Shown here: in pieces, positions 44,973-55,229 of the stretch
Numbering within the stretch: the first letter of the stretch is position 1
How the letters are laid out: each line of letters starts with the position of its first letter
Notes under the pieces: model-generated
What the model was told of the DNA's origin: nothing
The model's input: the letters and a program-made list of their open reading frames with translations, nothing else
Database searches by the model: none
Assembly: GCA_033439255.1 (NCBI GenBank)
Contig: CM065885.1
Span: forward strand, 1,116,001 to 1,180,000
DNA: 64,000 bases
Source: Hericium rajendrae
Lineage: Eukaryota > Basidiomycota > Agaricomycetes > Russulales > Hericiaceae
Direction of reading: 5' to 3'
Position numbers and translations under genes: made by a program

Positions 44973-46742
44973 TTACTCTGCATCCTCCCGATCGCGTGAA
45001 ACGTGAATCGCGACTTCTGAGACGAACCGCCTCAGCTCCTCCTCGTAGAAATCAATTTGATCATGGGGAAAGCCATCCACGACGATGAAGACACTCTGGA
45101 TACCGATGTCCCATCTGCATCGATTCGCGAGAGCCCATATCAAGAGCGACCAATTCGCCAGAAGGTGCCTGTGGCTAGTCTGGATCGTAATTGCTTCCAA
45201 CGCAGGCCAAAGCGCGCCAGGCGGCGGAAAAGGGCCCCACTCGTCGTCCATCGTTACCGGATCCTGCCAATCTTTGCCGAGCATGTTCAGCACTTGCTCC
45301 AGCGCGCGTGAGCCGATGGAGATCTCCCGCAAGCTGTCCGCCGGCTTGAAGATGCAGAAAAACTGGACCTCGTCAAGATACTCGGAGTGATCGAAGATGA
45401 TGCACGCCGTGTCCCTGATCCCCAGTCCCTCGGTGACATAGCAGGCGTACTGTGCATATGCGGCTCCGTCTTCGTCTGGGTCCCCGCTCGAGAACTGCAG
45501 GTCGAAGTGGCAGTGCCCAAGGTCGTCCCTATCCAGGGAATGACGCACGTAGCTATTCCAGCCCGTCATATGCAACATGCTGTTGACTTCCAGTATGTTC
45601 CACGAGGCCTGATCGATCATCGGGATCTTGGAGCATATGCTGCGAAGCTTCTGCAATCGCTCCTGACGCGTGCGCTCCCAGAACCCCCCGAGCACAACCT
45701 GCAGGCGCAGCGTCGTCCAGAGTGGGACGGAAACGTAGTCCAGTAGGCGGTCTACTGCGGCCACCTCGTCGAAAACTTCGAGCTCCGTGAGCGAGTCAGG
45801 CAGCTGCAAGACATGTGTGGGCGCTTCTTCCGGTTCCTGCATTGGGTATCCGAACTCGACGTCTTCTACAGGGATGGCATTCTTGAGCGCGAGGCTCTCG
45901 AGGTATGGCAGCTCCTCCAGCTTCTCCAGAAATACCCGCAGCGTCCAGTCGCCACAGAAGCTGCGGCAGTCCTTCAGCCTGAGGTGTCGCAGCCCAGGAT
46001 GTAGGACAGGAGTCGGTCTCTCGTGTAAGATGTTGTCACCCGCGACATGCAAGGACCGCAGGCGAGGCATCGGGCCTTTCAGCACCTTGTGAAGTATCAT
46101 CGACCTGTACCAGGGAGGATCGTATTCTTCGTCTGGCGTGAAGAAATCGGAATGGAGTGTGAGCTCCTCCAGGGCATCCGCGGAGTCGTCCCTGTGGCCC
46201 TTTAGTATGGCAATAAGGTCATCGGGTGTCCATGCGAAGAGGAGCAATCTCCGGATGCGATGAAAATGCGTCATAGCGAGTCGGAGGGCTTTGAGATCTG
46301 GGTGCTGCGCAAGGAACGCTATCACGTCGAGCGGGCGTGATCTGGATCGCTCCAGGTATACTTCCGTCAACCGACAGCTGCTGAAGTCGATCCTAGTCCA
46401 TAGCTCTGGGCAGTCCACCGCGATACGATACCAGTCACGACAGACGAGAAGAATGGCTAACCAACGCGGGAGGTGCTGGTATGCCTCGCGGAATTCGGTT
46501 TCGTACCCAGTCTCGTCGCCGTACTTGTTGATGTAGTCGAGATCTGAGGAACCTTCCGGATCGTATCTGCATTCCGTTGCGCTGCAATAGTGAAATATAT
46601 CGCAAAGGATCTCCACGGGAAGACGTTGTATCGGCGAATCACGAGTCTCCGCGTGGAAATGATTAACGAGAGGTTGTACGGGGAAGTCCGGCGTGCGAGG
46701 TCCTTTAAGGAAACCACCTGTATTAAACGGAAACGATTCCAT
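44973..46742 (-). CDS. F-box protein, intronless
   Basis: A single exon of 589 residues from the ATG at 46742 to TAA at 44973. The F-box is SPIQRLPVEILCDIFHYC at about residues 36-53, followed, after a linker rich in Asp, Glu and Tyr, by PRWLAILLVCRDWYRIAVDCPELW, the standard second half. The remainder contains irregular leucine-rich units (LHPGLRHLRLKDC, LPYLESLALKNA, LPDSLTELEVFDEVA). It is not a close paralogue of the other F-box proteins here. The likely role is target recognition for an SCF ubiquitin ligase. It is convergent with the F-box gene ending at 44785, with under 200 nt between the stops. No lesion is seen. Confidence 0.85.
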   Translation of the reverse strand: MESFPFNTGGFLKGPRTPDFPVQPLVNHFHAETRDSPIQRLPVEILCDIFHYCSATECRYDPEGSSDLDYINKYGDETGYETEFREAYQHLPRWLAILLVCRDWYRIAVDCPELWTRIDFSSCRLTEVYLERSRSRPLDVIAFLAQHPDLKALRLAMTHFHRIRRLLLFAWTPDDLIAILKGHRDDSADALEELTLHSDFFTPDEEYDPPWYRSMILHKVLKGPMPRLRSLHVAGDNILHERPTPVLHPGLRHLRLKDCRSFCGDWTLRVFLEKLEELPYLESLALKNAIPVEDVEFGYPMQEPEEAPTHVLQLPDSLTELEVFDEVAAVDRLLDYVSVPLWTTLRLQVVLGGFWERTRQERLQKLRSICSKIPMIDQASWNILEVNSMLHMTGWNSYVRHSLDRDDLGHCHFDLQFSSGDPDEDGAAYAQYACYVTEGLGIRDTACIIFDHSEYLDEVQFFCIFKPADSLREISIGSRALEQVLNMLGKDWQDPVTMDDEWGPFPPPGALWPALEAITIQTSHRHLLANWSLLIWALANRCRWDIGIQSVFIVVDGFPHDQIDFYEEELRRFVSEVAIHVSRDREDAE

Positions 46743-47897
46743 GTTGCTTGCCTCCCTCGTTGACGAGCAAACTGGATATCTGTGATAAGTTCAGGTCAGG
46801 TACGCAATAGACAAACAGAAAAAATGCGAAGACGTACGAGTCAAAGATAAGCTTTTGAATGTGATAAGGTACTATTAGTTGCTTGAAAGCCAAGTCCTTA
46901 AAGAGCAGCTTTAGCGATTGATATGTAGGGTATGTTGTGATTATTCAGGGGGGGGTTCGATCTTGGGGAGTGCTGAAGACAAAGTCAGACTGATGTCCAC
47001 GCAGAGGATAGTTGCTAGCGTACCAAGACTTGAGGGATATAAGTGCATGATTACGATTCCCTCATTCCCTGGATTTAAAGCCTAAGCTGGTGCTGCTATA
47101 CAAAAGGTGAGCATAGCACATGCCTCCGCCCGTACATGCGCTGTTGCCAGGCCAAAGGTCGGAAGATATGGACAGAACCAGATTGGCACCGCTTCACGCT
47201 GTCCAGACAATTAGACCCGAAGCTGAAGCGCTGCCAATTTATCTGGTCAGTCCGTAGTAAGACCGTAGTAAGATAAACAATGCACTGGAGACAATTGAAA
47301 AGACGTTGCATGCAACAGCAAAAACAATAAGCGTTGCTGCAGGAACAGGTCCTCACGAGATCTTCCCATCTCGCGTGGATTGTTCCAGTACTGTTCCTCA
47401 ACCGACTGGATTTGCATCCTTCAACCGACACCATTCGCGTTGAAGCTTCGGATACCATTTAGTAGTCGAGCCTGCAACAACACTCTTAGGTACCTGAGGA
47501 GAAACATGGCTGGGTCGTAGCCGCGGAAATCGTGATGTCGATGTCGAGGATGAAAACAAAAACGAGCAATTAGCAGAGTTCAAACCTGCCGAAGATGAAC
47601 TCGAAGGTCGAAGGTCGAAGGTCTCCTTCGACCTCCTTCGACTTGCTGTGGCTGAGGCGCCGCAGGAACGTGATATGTGACAGTCACTCAGAACGTGAAG
47701 GCAGCGCGCGCTCGTGTGTTCGTCTTCCTGGTTCTGAAAGGACCAGGTCTTCAAAGCAGCGTACTGCCCGATATGGTAACGACGTCGTGGGAAAATGGTT
47801 TTCAGCTACTGTCACTTTCAGTCAGCCCGCAGTCATAGATCATCCTCTCAGTCAGCCTTGTCCGCAGTCATACATCACTCGTGCAGAACGTGTTGCC
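46743..47897. other. Spacer between the F-box gene and the Helitron genes
   Basis: A G-run lies at 46946-46955. A minus-strand stretch near 47400-47500 (WYPKLQREWCRLKDANPV) reads like a fragment of protein but I do not recognise it. The 5' end of the Helitron must lie in or before this region. I cannot place the expected TC terminus. Confidence 0.35.
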
Positions 47898-50224
47898 ATG
47901 CAACCTAGTATGGAAGAAGTAGCCGATGAAGAACTATTTGGTTCGTTTCGTTGTCCAGGAATAGTCTTGGTCGTGCTGATGTTTTGTAGATCGATTGGCG
48001 ACTTTGCCTTTTATGCCGTTGGGTCCGGTGATGTTGCCGGTGGAGGATTTCAACGACGGCGGTGTGGTCGAAGACATAGCGCAGGTCGCAGACGGCAGAA
48101 TGCCTCCCGTGCGGCTTTCAGATGACACCGCTGTAGTTGATGGTAAGATCGAACTTCTGGTTGCGATGGTAGTTAATATGTTGTTGTAGATGGGCATACA
48201 CGTCAGGGAAAGCGTAGCGCCGACGATGACATCAGTCCTCGACCTAAGCAGAAACCAAAGAAGGATGTCGGTGCTTCGTCTATACATGTCTGGCCCGTTG
48301 AATCAGGTTCGTGGGATGCAATTTGTGTGTAGATCGTGCTGACTTCTATGTCAGCAAAAGGGGCAGTACCGTACGGTCCCAGCTGTGCGAGTTCAGTCGG
48401 GTCGTTGGCATCATCGAGCTCGCTGAGCGCATCGGTTGTATCGAACGACCCTGTTGTTCAGGGTGCATCGGCGCCGATGAGGTCGTCGGACGCAGCGCGG
48501 TCGTTGACGTTGGTTCGTGATGATATGATTGGTCATTCGTCTCAGGAAGTAGTCGTTCCTGCATCACATTTGACTAGATGGTACTCATTTGTGTCGACAT
48601 GTAAGTCATCGACAGAGCCGCGAGGCAATAATGTGATTGTTCGTTCGCCGGCACTACAGTTGCTCTTGGAAAGTTATCGAGGTTGGACTCATACTCAGCT
48701 TCGAGTCGTTGCCGCTGCTCATGGATGTGTGACTGGTAATAGTTGTAAAAAAGCTATAATGTCTATGCTTTCCGAGCGTCACACATGTGGAGAGTTGTGT
48801 GCAGATGTGAGATATGAATTCAGGATGTGCTTTAATGAGCGGGGTGGAGTCAGGCCCCGGTGTTCGGTTCACTGCACCGGAGATTGCATACGTCAGTAAT
48901 CCAGTCAGAGCGACGGAACCTCCTACGTTCCCTGAATTGTGTCCAGAAGAGCGAAAGTTAGAAATTATACGAGAATTTCAAGATCACTTTGCAGATAAAA
49001 ATTGGACGCAACGAGCTTGTGCGGTATGCGGACAGTCCAAGTGTGGCAAGGATGTGGAGGAGGTGTTGGCTGCAAACATGGAATTGCACCTGCTTCGCAA
49101 TGACGATATTGACAGTGCATTGTGCCCGGTAGATTATGCTTTCGAAGAATATGATCGAGCTTTTCTAGAAGGAGACGGATTGTCAGATAAGATGAAGAAA
49201 GGCATGATGACGATATGCAAGACCTGTCGGTTTTACCTCGCTCGGAAGCAGCAGCCTCCGGATGCCATAGCAAACTATCAGTATTACGCACACAAACGGC
49301 TACCTGTCGACGTGCGGGACGCATTTGCGCAGGCATCGATTCATGATTTGCAATTGGCGGCGGCTTGCCGGGCGACGCAGATTTCATTTTCTTATACAAC
49401 CGATCGACGAGGACGGATAGCATCACAAAGATATTGTAAAGGCAATGTTGCGATCATACCACAGGACGTCGGCCGTGTTCTGCAAGTTCTACCGCCGACA
49501 CCGGCCGAACTGGAATACTCTATATGTGTATTGTTTGTAGGCGGTAAGACACCTACGAAAGAGGTGTTGAAGGACTTACACCCCGTGCTTGTGCATAAAA
49601 GAAAGGTGGAAACCATATTGCGCTTCTTGACCAAACATAATCGTTATTACATGGCAGAAGGTATTTCGTTTTCGCGCGAAAATTTAGATGCTCTGTGTCC
49701 TGACGAGTCATTTCCTAATGGTGAAGGTGTACCTTGTTCTGTTGAGATATGCCACTTACCGCGCAGTGAGCCAGCGGCGGATGCAGTCCAGTCCGGGTAT
49801 GCCGAGCGATGTGAAAATGTACAACCTCCTCCCGACGAGCTGTATATGGAAGTTGTGGGTTACAGCAACACGGATGCAAACGTAGGTGATCCGCATGGTA
49901 CAAAATTGACCGCGTTGCAATGGTTTGGAGACCATCGCAACCATCTACAGATCAAAGCTGGATCAGAATTGTTTCCTGACCGAGATGAGAGAATGATGAC
50001 TTTTCTTTTCCCGCAACTCGATCCTTACGGTCTGGGCGGTTTCAGTAATCCAATGCGTGTTGGACAACAGCGAATAAGCATGGAGCGACAGCTCAGGAAT
50101 TTGCTAAATCGATATCACTCACCCTTCGAAGAGGATCCAGCTTTTGCGTATGTTTGCTGGAATGTCCTGCAAAAAATGCAAACGACACGTTCCGTGAGTT
50201 TCAGAGTACAAGACGACCAGTATA
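47898..50224 (+). pseudogene. Helitron RepHel, N-terminal part
   Basis: An ATG at 47898 starts a chain of short exons (introns about 47944-47992, 48142-48189 and 48285-48333). It leads into a Ser-rich region and a SAP-like motif (LLLESYRGWTHTQLRVVAAA, near 48660), then a Cys-rich stretch (RHTCGELCADVRYEF). A change of frame is needed near 48840 to reach the next part, which holds CAVCGQSKCGKD, ALCPVDYAFEEYD and TICKTCRFYLARKQ (the zinc-binding region known as DUF6570) and continues to SVSFRVQDDQY, where the DDE transposon interrupts it at 50225. It binds DNA for rolling-circle transposition. The frame change may be a lesion or an intron I did not recognise. Confidence 0.7.
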
Positions 50225-50248
50225 CTGTACCATTTCGATCGGTTCACC
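50225..50248 (+). repeat. Left terminal inverted repeat of the DDE transposon
   Basis: 24 bp, matched in inverted orientation at 55204-55227 with a single A/G difference. Preceded by the target TA. Confidence 0.85.
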
Positions 50249-50678
50249 ACCCCCTTGTGACTGTGACAGGGTGCGGCGAAATTTTGACTTCACCAGGCTT
50301 CAGTTGTGACCGTGACCTGTATCATGATTTGGCCGTCATGGTGATTTCACCGGGCTGGCAAGAGGCATAGCCGGTGATCTCGATTGAGTTTAGAGTTTTG
50401 ATCACCGCAGTCTGGTTGACCGTTCGGTATGGACCCACTACCACTTTATGCTGCTGCGGTGTAGGGCATAGCAATAGAATAAAACTACAAAGAGACTGTA
50501 AAGTAGAATCCATAAGTCTAGCTCTGTGATAATGCTACATTCACGACGATGTTTGCTACGAGATGGAACCTCCAGTAACCACTGCCGGTGTTGCTGTCGG
50601 AGCATCCCGACTTGTCAGCTTTCAAGTTTTTGCACCTGCACTGATAGCTTGAACTGTTGCCAACGCAAAGCTTCGACA

Positions 50679-53600
50679 ATGGCTGATCCAACACTGCCAT
50701 TCAAACATCCATCTCTTGAAATTCCCCCAGCTGTCAAAGCTTCCCTACTCCCTAGACTAGACATCTCTATCCTTAATTTCATCCAATTTCCTCTTCCGAT
50801 CATTACAAAGTCATCAGCAAAAAAACCCACCAGTGATTTTTTCAGTCATGAAGCTGTCAACTGCGAAATTTCAACGGTCATTCAGAAGATCCCAGCTCCC
50901 CCGCAGAACATAATCACAGACCTGGCCAATGCGTGTGATGCTCTCATAAGAGGTGGCAGCACCTCTATCATTTGCGCACACATTCCATCTGCCTTTGCTC
51001 GTCGACTGCCGTTATGGACCATCGTGTACTGGGCAGAGGTGAATCAGCTCCAGACGGATCGAGAGGCATGGATACGGGCAGAGAATGCGCTGCAGAAGCG
51101 GAAGAAAATCTGGGAGAAGGCAAAACGAGGTCAGACATCTTATCCTCTCATTGAAGAGGTCTACGATACATTATCGGCCTTACCTTGGTCTGGCTCTATG
51201 CGAGGCTTTGATAGGGAACCGTTACAATCACTTGCGACGTACACAATCCCGACAGCATGGTTCTCCGAAGTTCACCAGTTACAGATGCTTGAGTTGCTAC
51301 GCCTGGACATGACGACCAGTCAGCGGCGCTTGGAGGTCGAACTTGAGAATCTGGAGTTTATCAAGAAAATGAAACAGGCTTACCACGAGGATCACAACTC
51401 CGAGTCGTATGGTGTTAGTCGCGAGTTTTCCCGTTTGCGAGGTGTAGGTCAGGCCCTTGCAGCTGGGGAACGCAACACAGTCGCTATGATGACGAACATC
51501 AATGAATGCCATTGGGTCTCAGTAGTCGTGGACTTCAAGCGTTCTCTGATTTTATATGGCGACCCGAAGGGCTGGATGATTAATGATGACCTCCTAGATG
51601 CACTTCGCTGGTGGACATTCCATCATACCGGCCGGACGTTTGTCTTCGATCTGTTAGAAAGCTCGCGTCAAAATGACAATCATAGCTGCGGAATTCTTGC
51701 CTTCAATAGCCTCGCTCATTTCTGCTTACCAGAACGCCACCCTCTTATTGATATTGGGATGGTCGCGGATGAACGCCTGCGAATGCTGCTTCGAGTCATA
51801 CAACGTCATCTTGATCCAGTGAGTTCAGGCCTTCTCTGATAGATACGAGTAGAACTGACTCATCGGCAACTTTTTCTTCAGACATTTGCAGTCGAAAGTC
51901 ATGGGTTTGAATTCAACTTTTCATCGCCAGTGAAGACACTCTTTTGCACGAAGCATGCCTCAGAGAGTTCATTATCGCAGCTGGATGAAGGCGGACAAGG
52001 ATCATGGCATGGACGCACGAGTCAGGATCATGACGGAGATGTATCATCTGACGCAGGGTTTGACATGCCGCCGGAGTCTGAGGCGATGTCCCTACGGTCC
52101 ATGACAAGTGAAGTCTCATCTATTGGCGACCATTCAGACTCGTCGACTCCATCACAAGCAAAGAAGCCTACATTCTTGCGCCGAGTCTTGCGGCGCATGT
52201 CATCTCCAATTGCGATGGAAGGTGATCCTGGGCCATCTACGACACGGGCAAGTTCCCCTCAGTCAGCACAGTTGACACGGCCCAGGTACAGAAGTCTTAC
52301 ACCAGCCAGCAATGTCTCCCATTTGTCTTCATTGGATAGCTTGCCGTCTCAGATTGCAACCGGACATAGACGAACAAGATCTTCTACGCCCCTGGACCAG
52401 TCGAAGCAGAATGCATCCTCTCTGTCACCAGATCAGTCGAAGCAGAATGTGTCCTCTTCATCGCCGGATCAGTCGAAGCATGACGTGTCCTCCGCAAGTA
52501 CAAAACTGTCCAAGCGCATTCGTGTTAGTTCGGCCATCAACACCGCCTTAAAAGAAGCTGGAGACGCACCAAAAGGGCTTATGCGATGGCTACGCAAGGC
52601 CAGCCCAACACAGCGCCGTGCACAGATCGATAGGGCTACAGAGGAGAGTCAGGAATTCTTCGAGGCGAATCAGATTCGGGAGCAGGAGCACAAGAAATCG
52701 AAGCGTGAAGAGAAGCGCGAAGATGCCAGGACCCGTCAACAGAAGTCCCGTCATGCCAAAAAGGCTCAAGAGATTGCCGGTGGGATTCGCAGCCCAAATG
52801 GCACCAAGCGAAAGGAGAAAGTAAGTACTGACAGCAGTGCTTTGAAAAGATTGAGTGCTCACATGTCTTGCAGCAAAAAACTGTCAATGATCTTCGCGAT
52901 GATGCCAGCAAGAGGCTCAAGCTAGATGTAGCTGAGCTTTCGCGTCCAGAGCGTCGCACGAAGGAACGCATGAGGACCAAAAATCGCAAACCACAGGGCC
53001 GTAAACGCCAGAATGAACAGAAAAAGGCCATCTATACGAACTGGCACAGCCCTTTCCTTTGGAACCAGATTGATGCTGCACAGAAAGCACTTAGAAGCTG
53101 GAGTCCGACAGAAATATGCAAGTACCTGAAGAATAAAGACCAAGTCACATTCGCGAAGATTTCACGCGAGACGGTACGAAGCTGGATTGATCGCCCTGAT
53201 GACGAAGGGCCGCGATGGAAAGAGGCTGTGATTCACATGAATGAACTGGGGAATCATCCAGCAGAAGGGAATCGGGGCGGCCGGCGGGGTGTCTTGGTAC
53301 GTGGCGCCGTGCGACCTCCAAAGACAGTGTTTTGATTTTATTATAGGCATGTCACCCCGACGTGGTCGAAGCGATCATTAAACGACTTGAGGCTTTGCGT
53401 GATGCTGCAGCTCCAGTCAGTCTTGTCACTGTACGCGGTGTGGCCGTTGCATCAATCTTGCACATGCGGCCTGAGATCTTCGAGGAGAAACTATCAAAAG
53501 ACGGCTCAATGTTTCGATGCTCTGACTCCTACCTTCGTCAATTTCTCCACGGAAACCTTAATTGGTCAGTTCGGCGTGCAACACAAGCGGGTCATAAATT

Positions 53601-54933
53601 ACCGGACAACTGGGAAGAGCTGTGCGAACGGGCATTCTTGCGGATGGCTTGGACCGTCAAAGAGGAGGATGTCCCATCCGAGCTGGTAGTCAACAGCGAT
53701 CAGACACAAATGGTTTATGCACAGGGCTCAAACGTAACTTGGGCGAAAACAGGGTCAGACCAGGTCCCCGTCCTTGGTCAGGACGAGAAACGTGCATTCA
53801 CTGTCGTTGTGTCGCTATCCAACAGCGGGGAAATGCTGCCATTTCAAGCCATCTACAGTGGTAAATCAGTTCAAAGTTGTCCAAAGAAGTCAGCTGCATG
53901 CTACGATAAAGCGATCAATGCTGGATTTAGATTCGAACCTTCGGGAACCACGACGTACTGGTCCAATCACGAAACGATGCACAGTCTCGTCGACCATATC
54001 ATCGCGCCATATTTCACACAGCAAAAGCGTGCTTTAGGGCTCCCAAACTCACAGAAATCTATATGGCAGATCGATGTATGGTCAGTCCATCGCTCAGAAG
54101 ACTTCAGATCATGGATGAAAAAGCATCACCCGACGATCTTGCTCCAGTACGTTCCCGCGGGCTGCACCGGTGTCTTCCAGGCTTGTGACGTCGGGATGCA
54201 ACGAGTTTTTAAGCATTCATGCAAGCGATCCTATCACGAGGATGTGGTCACCGACATTCTCGGACAGATCGACGGCGGCGCAGACACGATCAAAATTGAT
54301 AAGACGATTGGCATACTGCGTGATCGCAGCGTCGTGTGGTTGTGGGATGCTCGGGAGAAGTTGAACAGGCCTGACATCGTGAAAAAGGTGAGCCATGTCT
54401 CAACATTACGAGAAGCAAGACTCATCGGTCTTCAGGCCTTCGAGATGTGCCGGGCACGAGACTTCAACTTATCGTACGAAAGCCTCACGAGCCGCGCTGC
54501 TCGTCTGAAGTTGAACGGACTGAAAGATTCTGATCCAGAGTTCCATGCAGAGATCACCAAAACGGCTTACAATGATGATAGTGTTCCAAAAGTATCTGAA
54601 AAGGGACTGAAGGAAGACGAGGAAAACGTCGGGGTGGAAGACGACAGTGACCTCCCTTGTGAGGTCGTGTTGGCCGCCGTGATGCAGCAAAACATTCCCA
54701 TGCCTGTCAAACTGAATGATGATGGGGCTCTCGCATCGGGCGCCCTTGCGGAAGACATCGCCGATGTTGACGGCGATCCGGAATGCTCATCTAACAACAC
54801 AGAACGTATGCAAGTCGACGACGATGTCTCTGCCGGCCAACAGCGCAAGATCGACAAACCGGACGCACCTACAGGACGCGGGCTCCGGAAGAAGATTCCG
54901 AACACTATGTACCAGGGATTTTGGCGGCATTGA
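50679..54933 (+). CDS. Ulp1-type peptidase fused to pogo-like DDE_1 transposase
   Basis: Four exons (50679-51818, 51882-52820, 52874-53296, 53347-54933) are joined by three phase-0 GT-AG introns of 63, 53 and 50 nt and encode about 1362 residues. Residues 1-380 contain a C48/Ulp1-like peptidase: ECHW (His 278), YGDP (Asp 295), and RQNDNHSCG (Gln 331, Cys 337). A Ser-rich linker carries three 12-residue repeats (DQSKQN..SS..P). Then come a basic, Lys/Arg-rich helical region, a DNA-binding-type segment (SPTEICKYLKNK, ISRETVRSWIDR) and a DDE_1 transposase with Asp at 952 (NSDQT), 1077 (QIDVW) and 1115 (QACDV). The MADPTLPF start is preferred over an upstream Cys-rich in-frame ATG at 50532. Transposition is inferred from the DDE part. 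The peptidase may act on SUMO or on the protein itself. Confidence 0.85.
52396..52503 (+). repeat. Three tandem 36-nt coding repeats in the linker
   Basis: Units of 12 codons (DQSKQNASSLSP, DQSKQNVSSSSP, DQSKHDVSSAST) in the region between peptidase and transposase domains. Ser/Pro-rich repeats of this type usually form flexible linkers. Confidence 0.85.
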
Positions 54934-55203
54934 TTCGATTTGGAGCTGTCCGAGTAGAAGATGCTCGCTAGACTCTGAGATGGGGTATGATGTTTGTTCA
55001 TTGTATTTTGGCCGATTTCGCTGGGATACAGTACAAGTACATACACGGCGCGTCTCCGCATCACTACTGTCATACGAAACATCCAAAAAAACCTACGAAA
55101 TCCTGATATATTTGACCACACAAAATCAGTTCACCTCATCCCTCTGTGACATGCTACAAGGGTGAAATTTCACCTTCACCGGGGCCCCCTGTGACATGTG
55201 ACC

Positions 55204-55227
55204 GGCGAACCGATCGAAATGGTACAG
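55204..55227 (-). repeat. Right terminal inverted repeat of the DDE transposon
   Basis: Inverted partner of 50225-50248, followed by TA at 55228-55229. TGTGAC and GGTGAA words lie just inside (55140-55200). Confidence 0.85.
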
Positions 55228-55229
55228 TA

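Larger units (their letters stand above)
50225..55227 (+). mobile_element. 5.0-kb TA-flanked DNA transposon with a peptidase-transposase gene
   Basis: The element lies within the Helitron Rep gene. Its ends are a 24-bp inverted repeat with one difference (CTGTACCATTTCGATCGGTT and on) at 50225-50248 and 55204-55227, flanked by TA on both sides (50223-50224 and 55228-55229), as expected of Tc1/mariner/pogo insertions. Taking out the element and one TA restores an open Helitron frame across the site (QDDQY to GLCEELFQC). Subterminal TGTGAC words occur near both ends. One gene (50679-54933) fills the interior. No lesion is visible, so the element looks whole and probably young. Confidence 0.88.

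Noticed and set aside
47398-47754. Minus-strand frame with WYPKLQREWCRLKDANPV
   Set aside because: It has a protein-like ring, but I cannot assign a family and the rest of the frame is Ser/Arg-rich filler. Kept only as a note in the spacer entry.
50532-50678. Upstream in-frame ATG for the peptidase-transposase gene
   Set aside because: It would add a Cys/Ser-rich stretch without resemblance to a domain. The ATG at 50679 opens the conserved-looking part.
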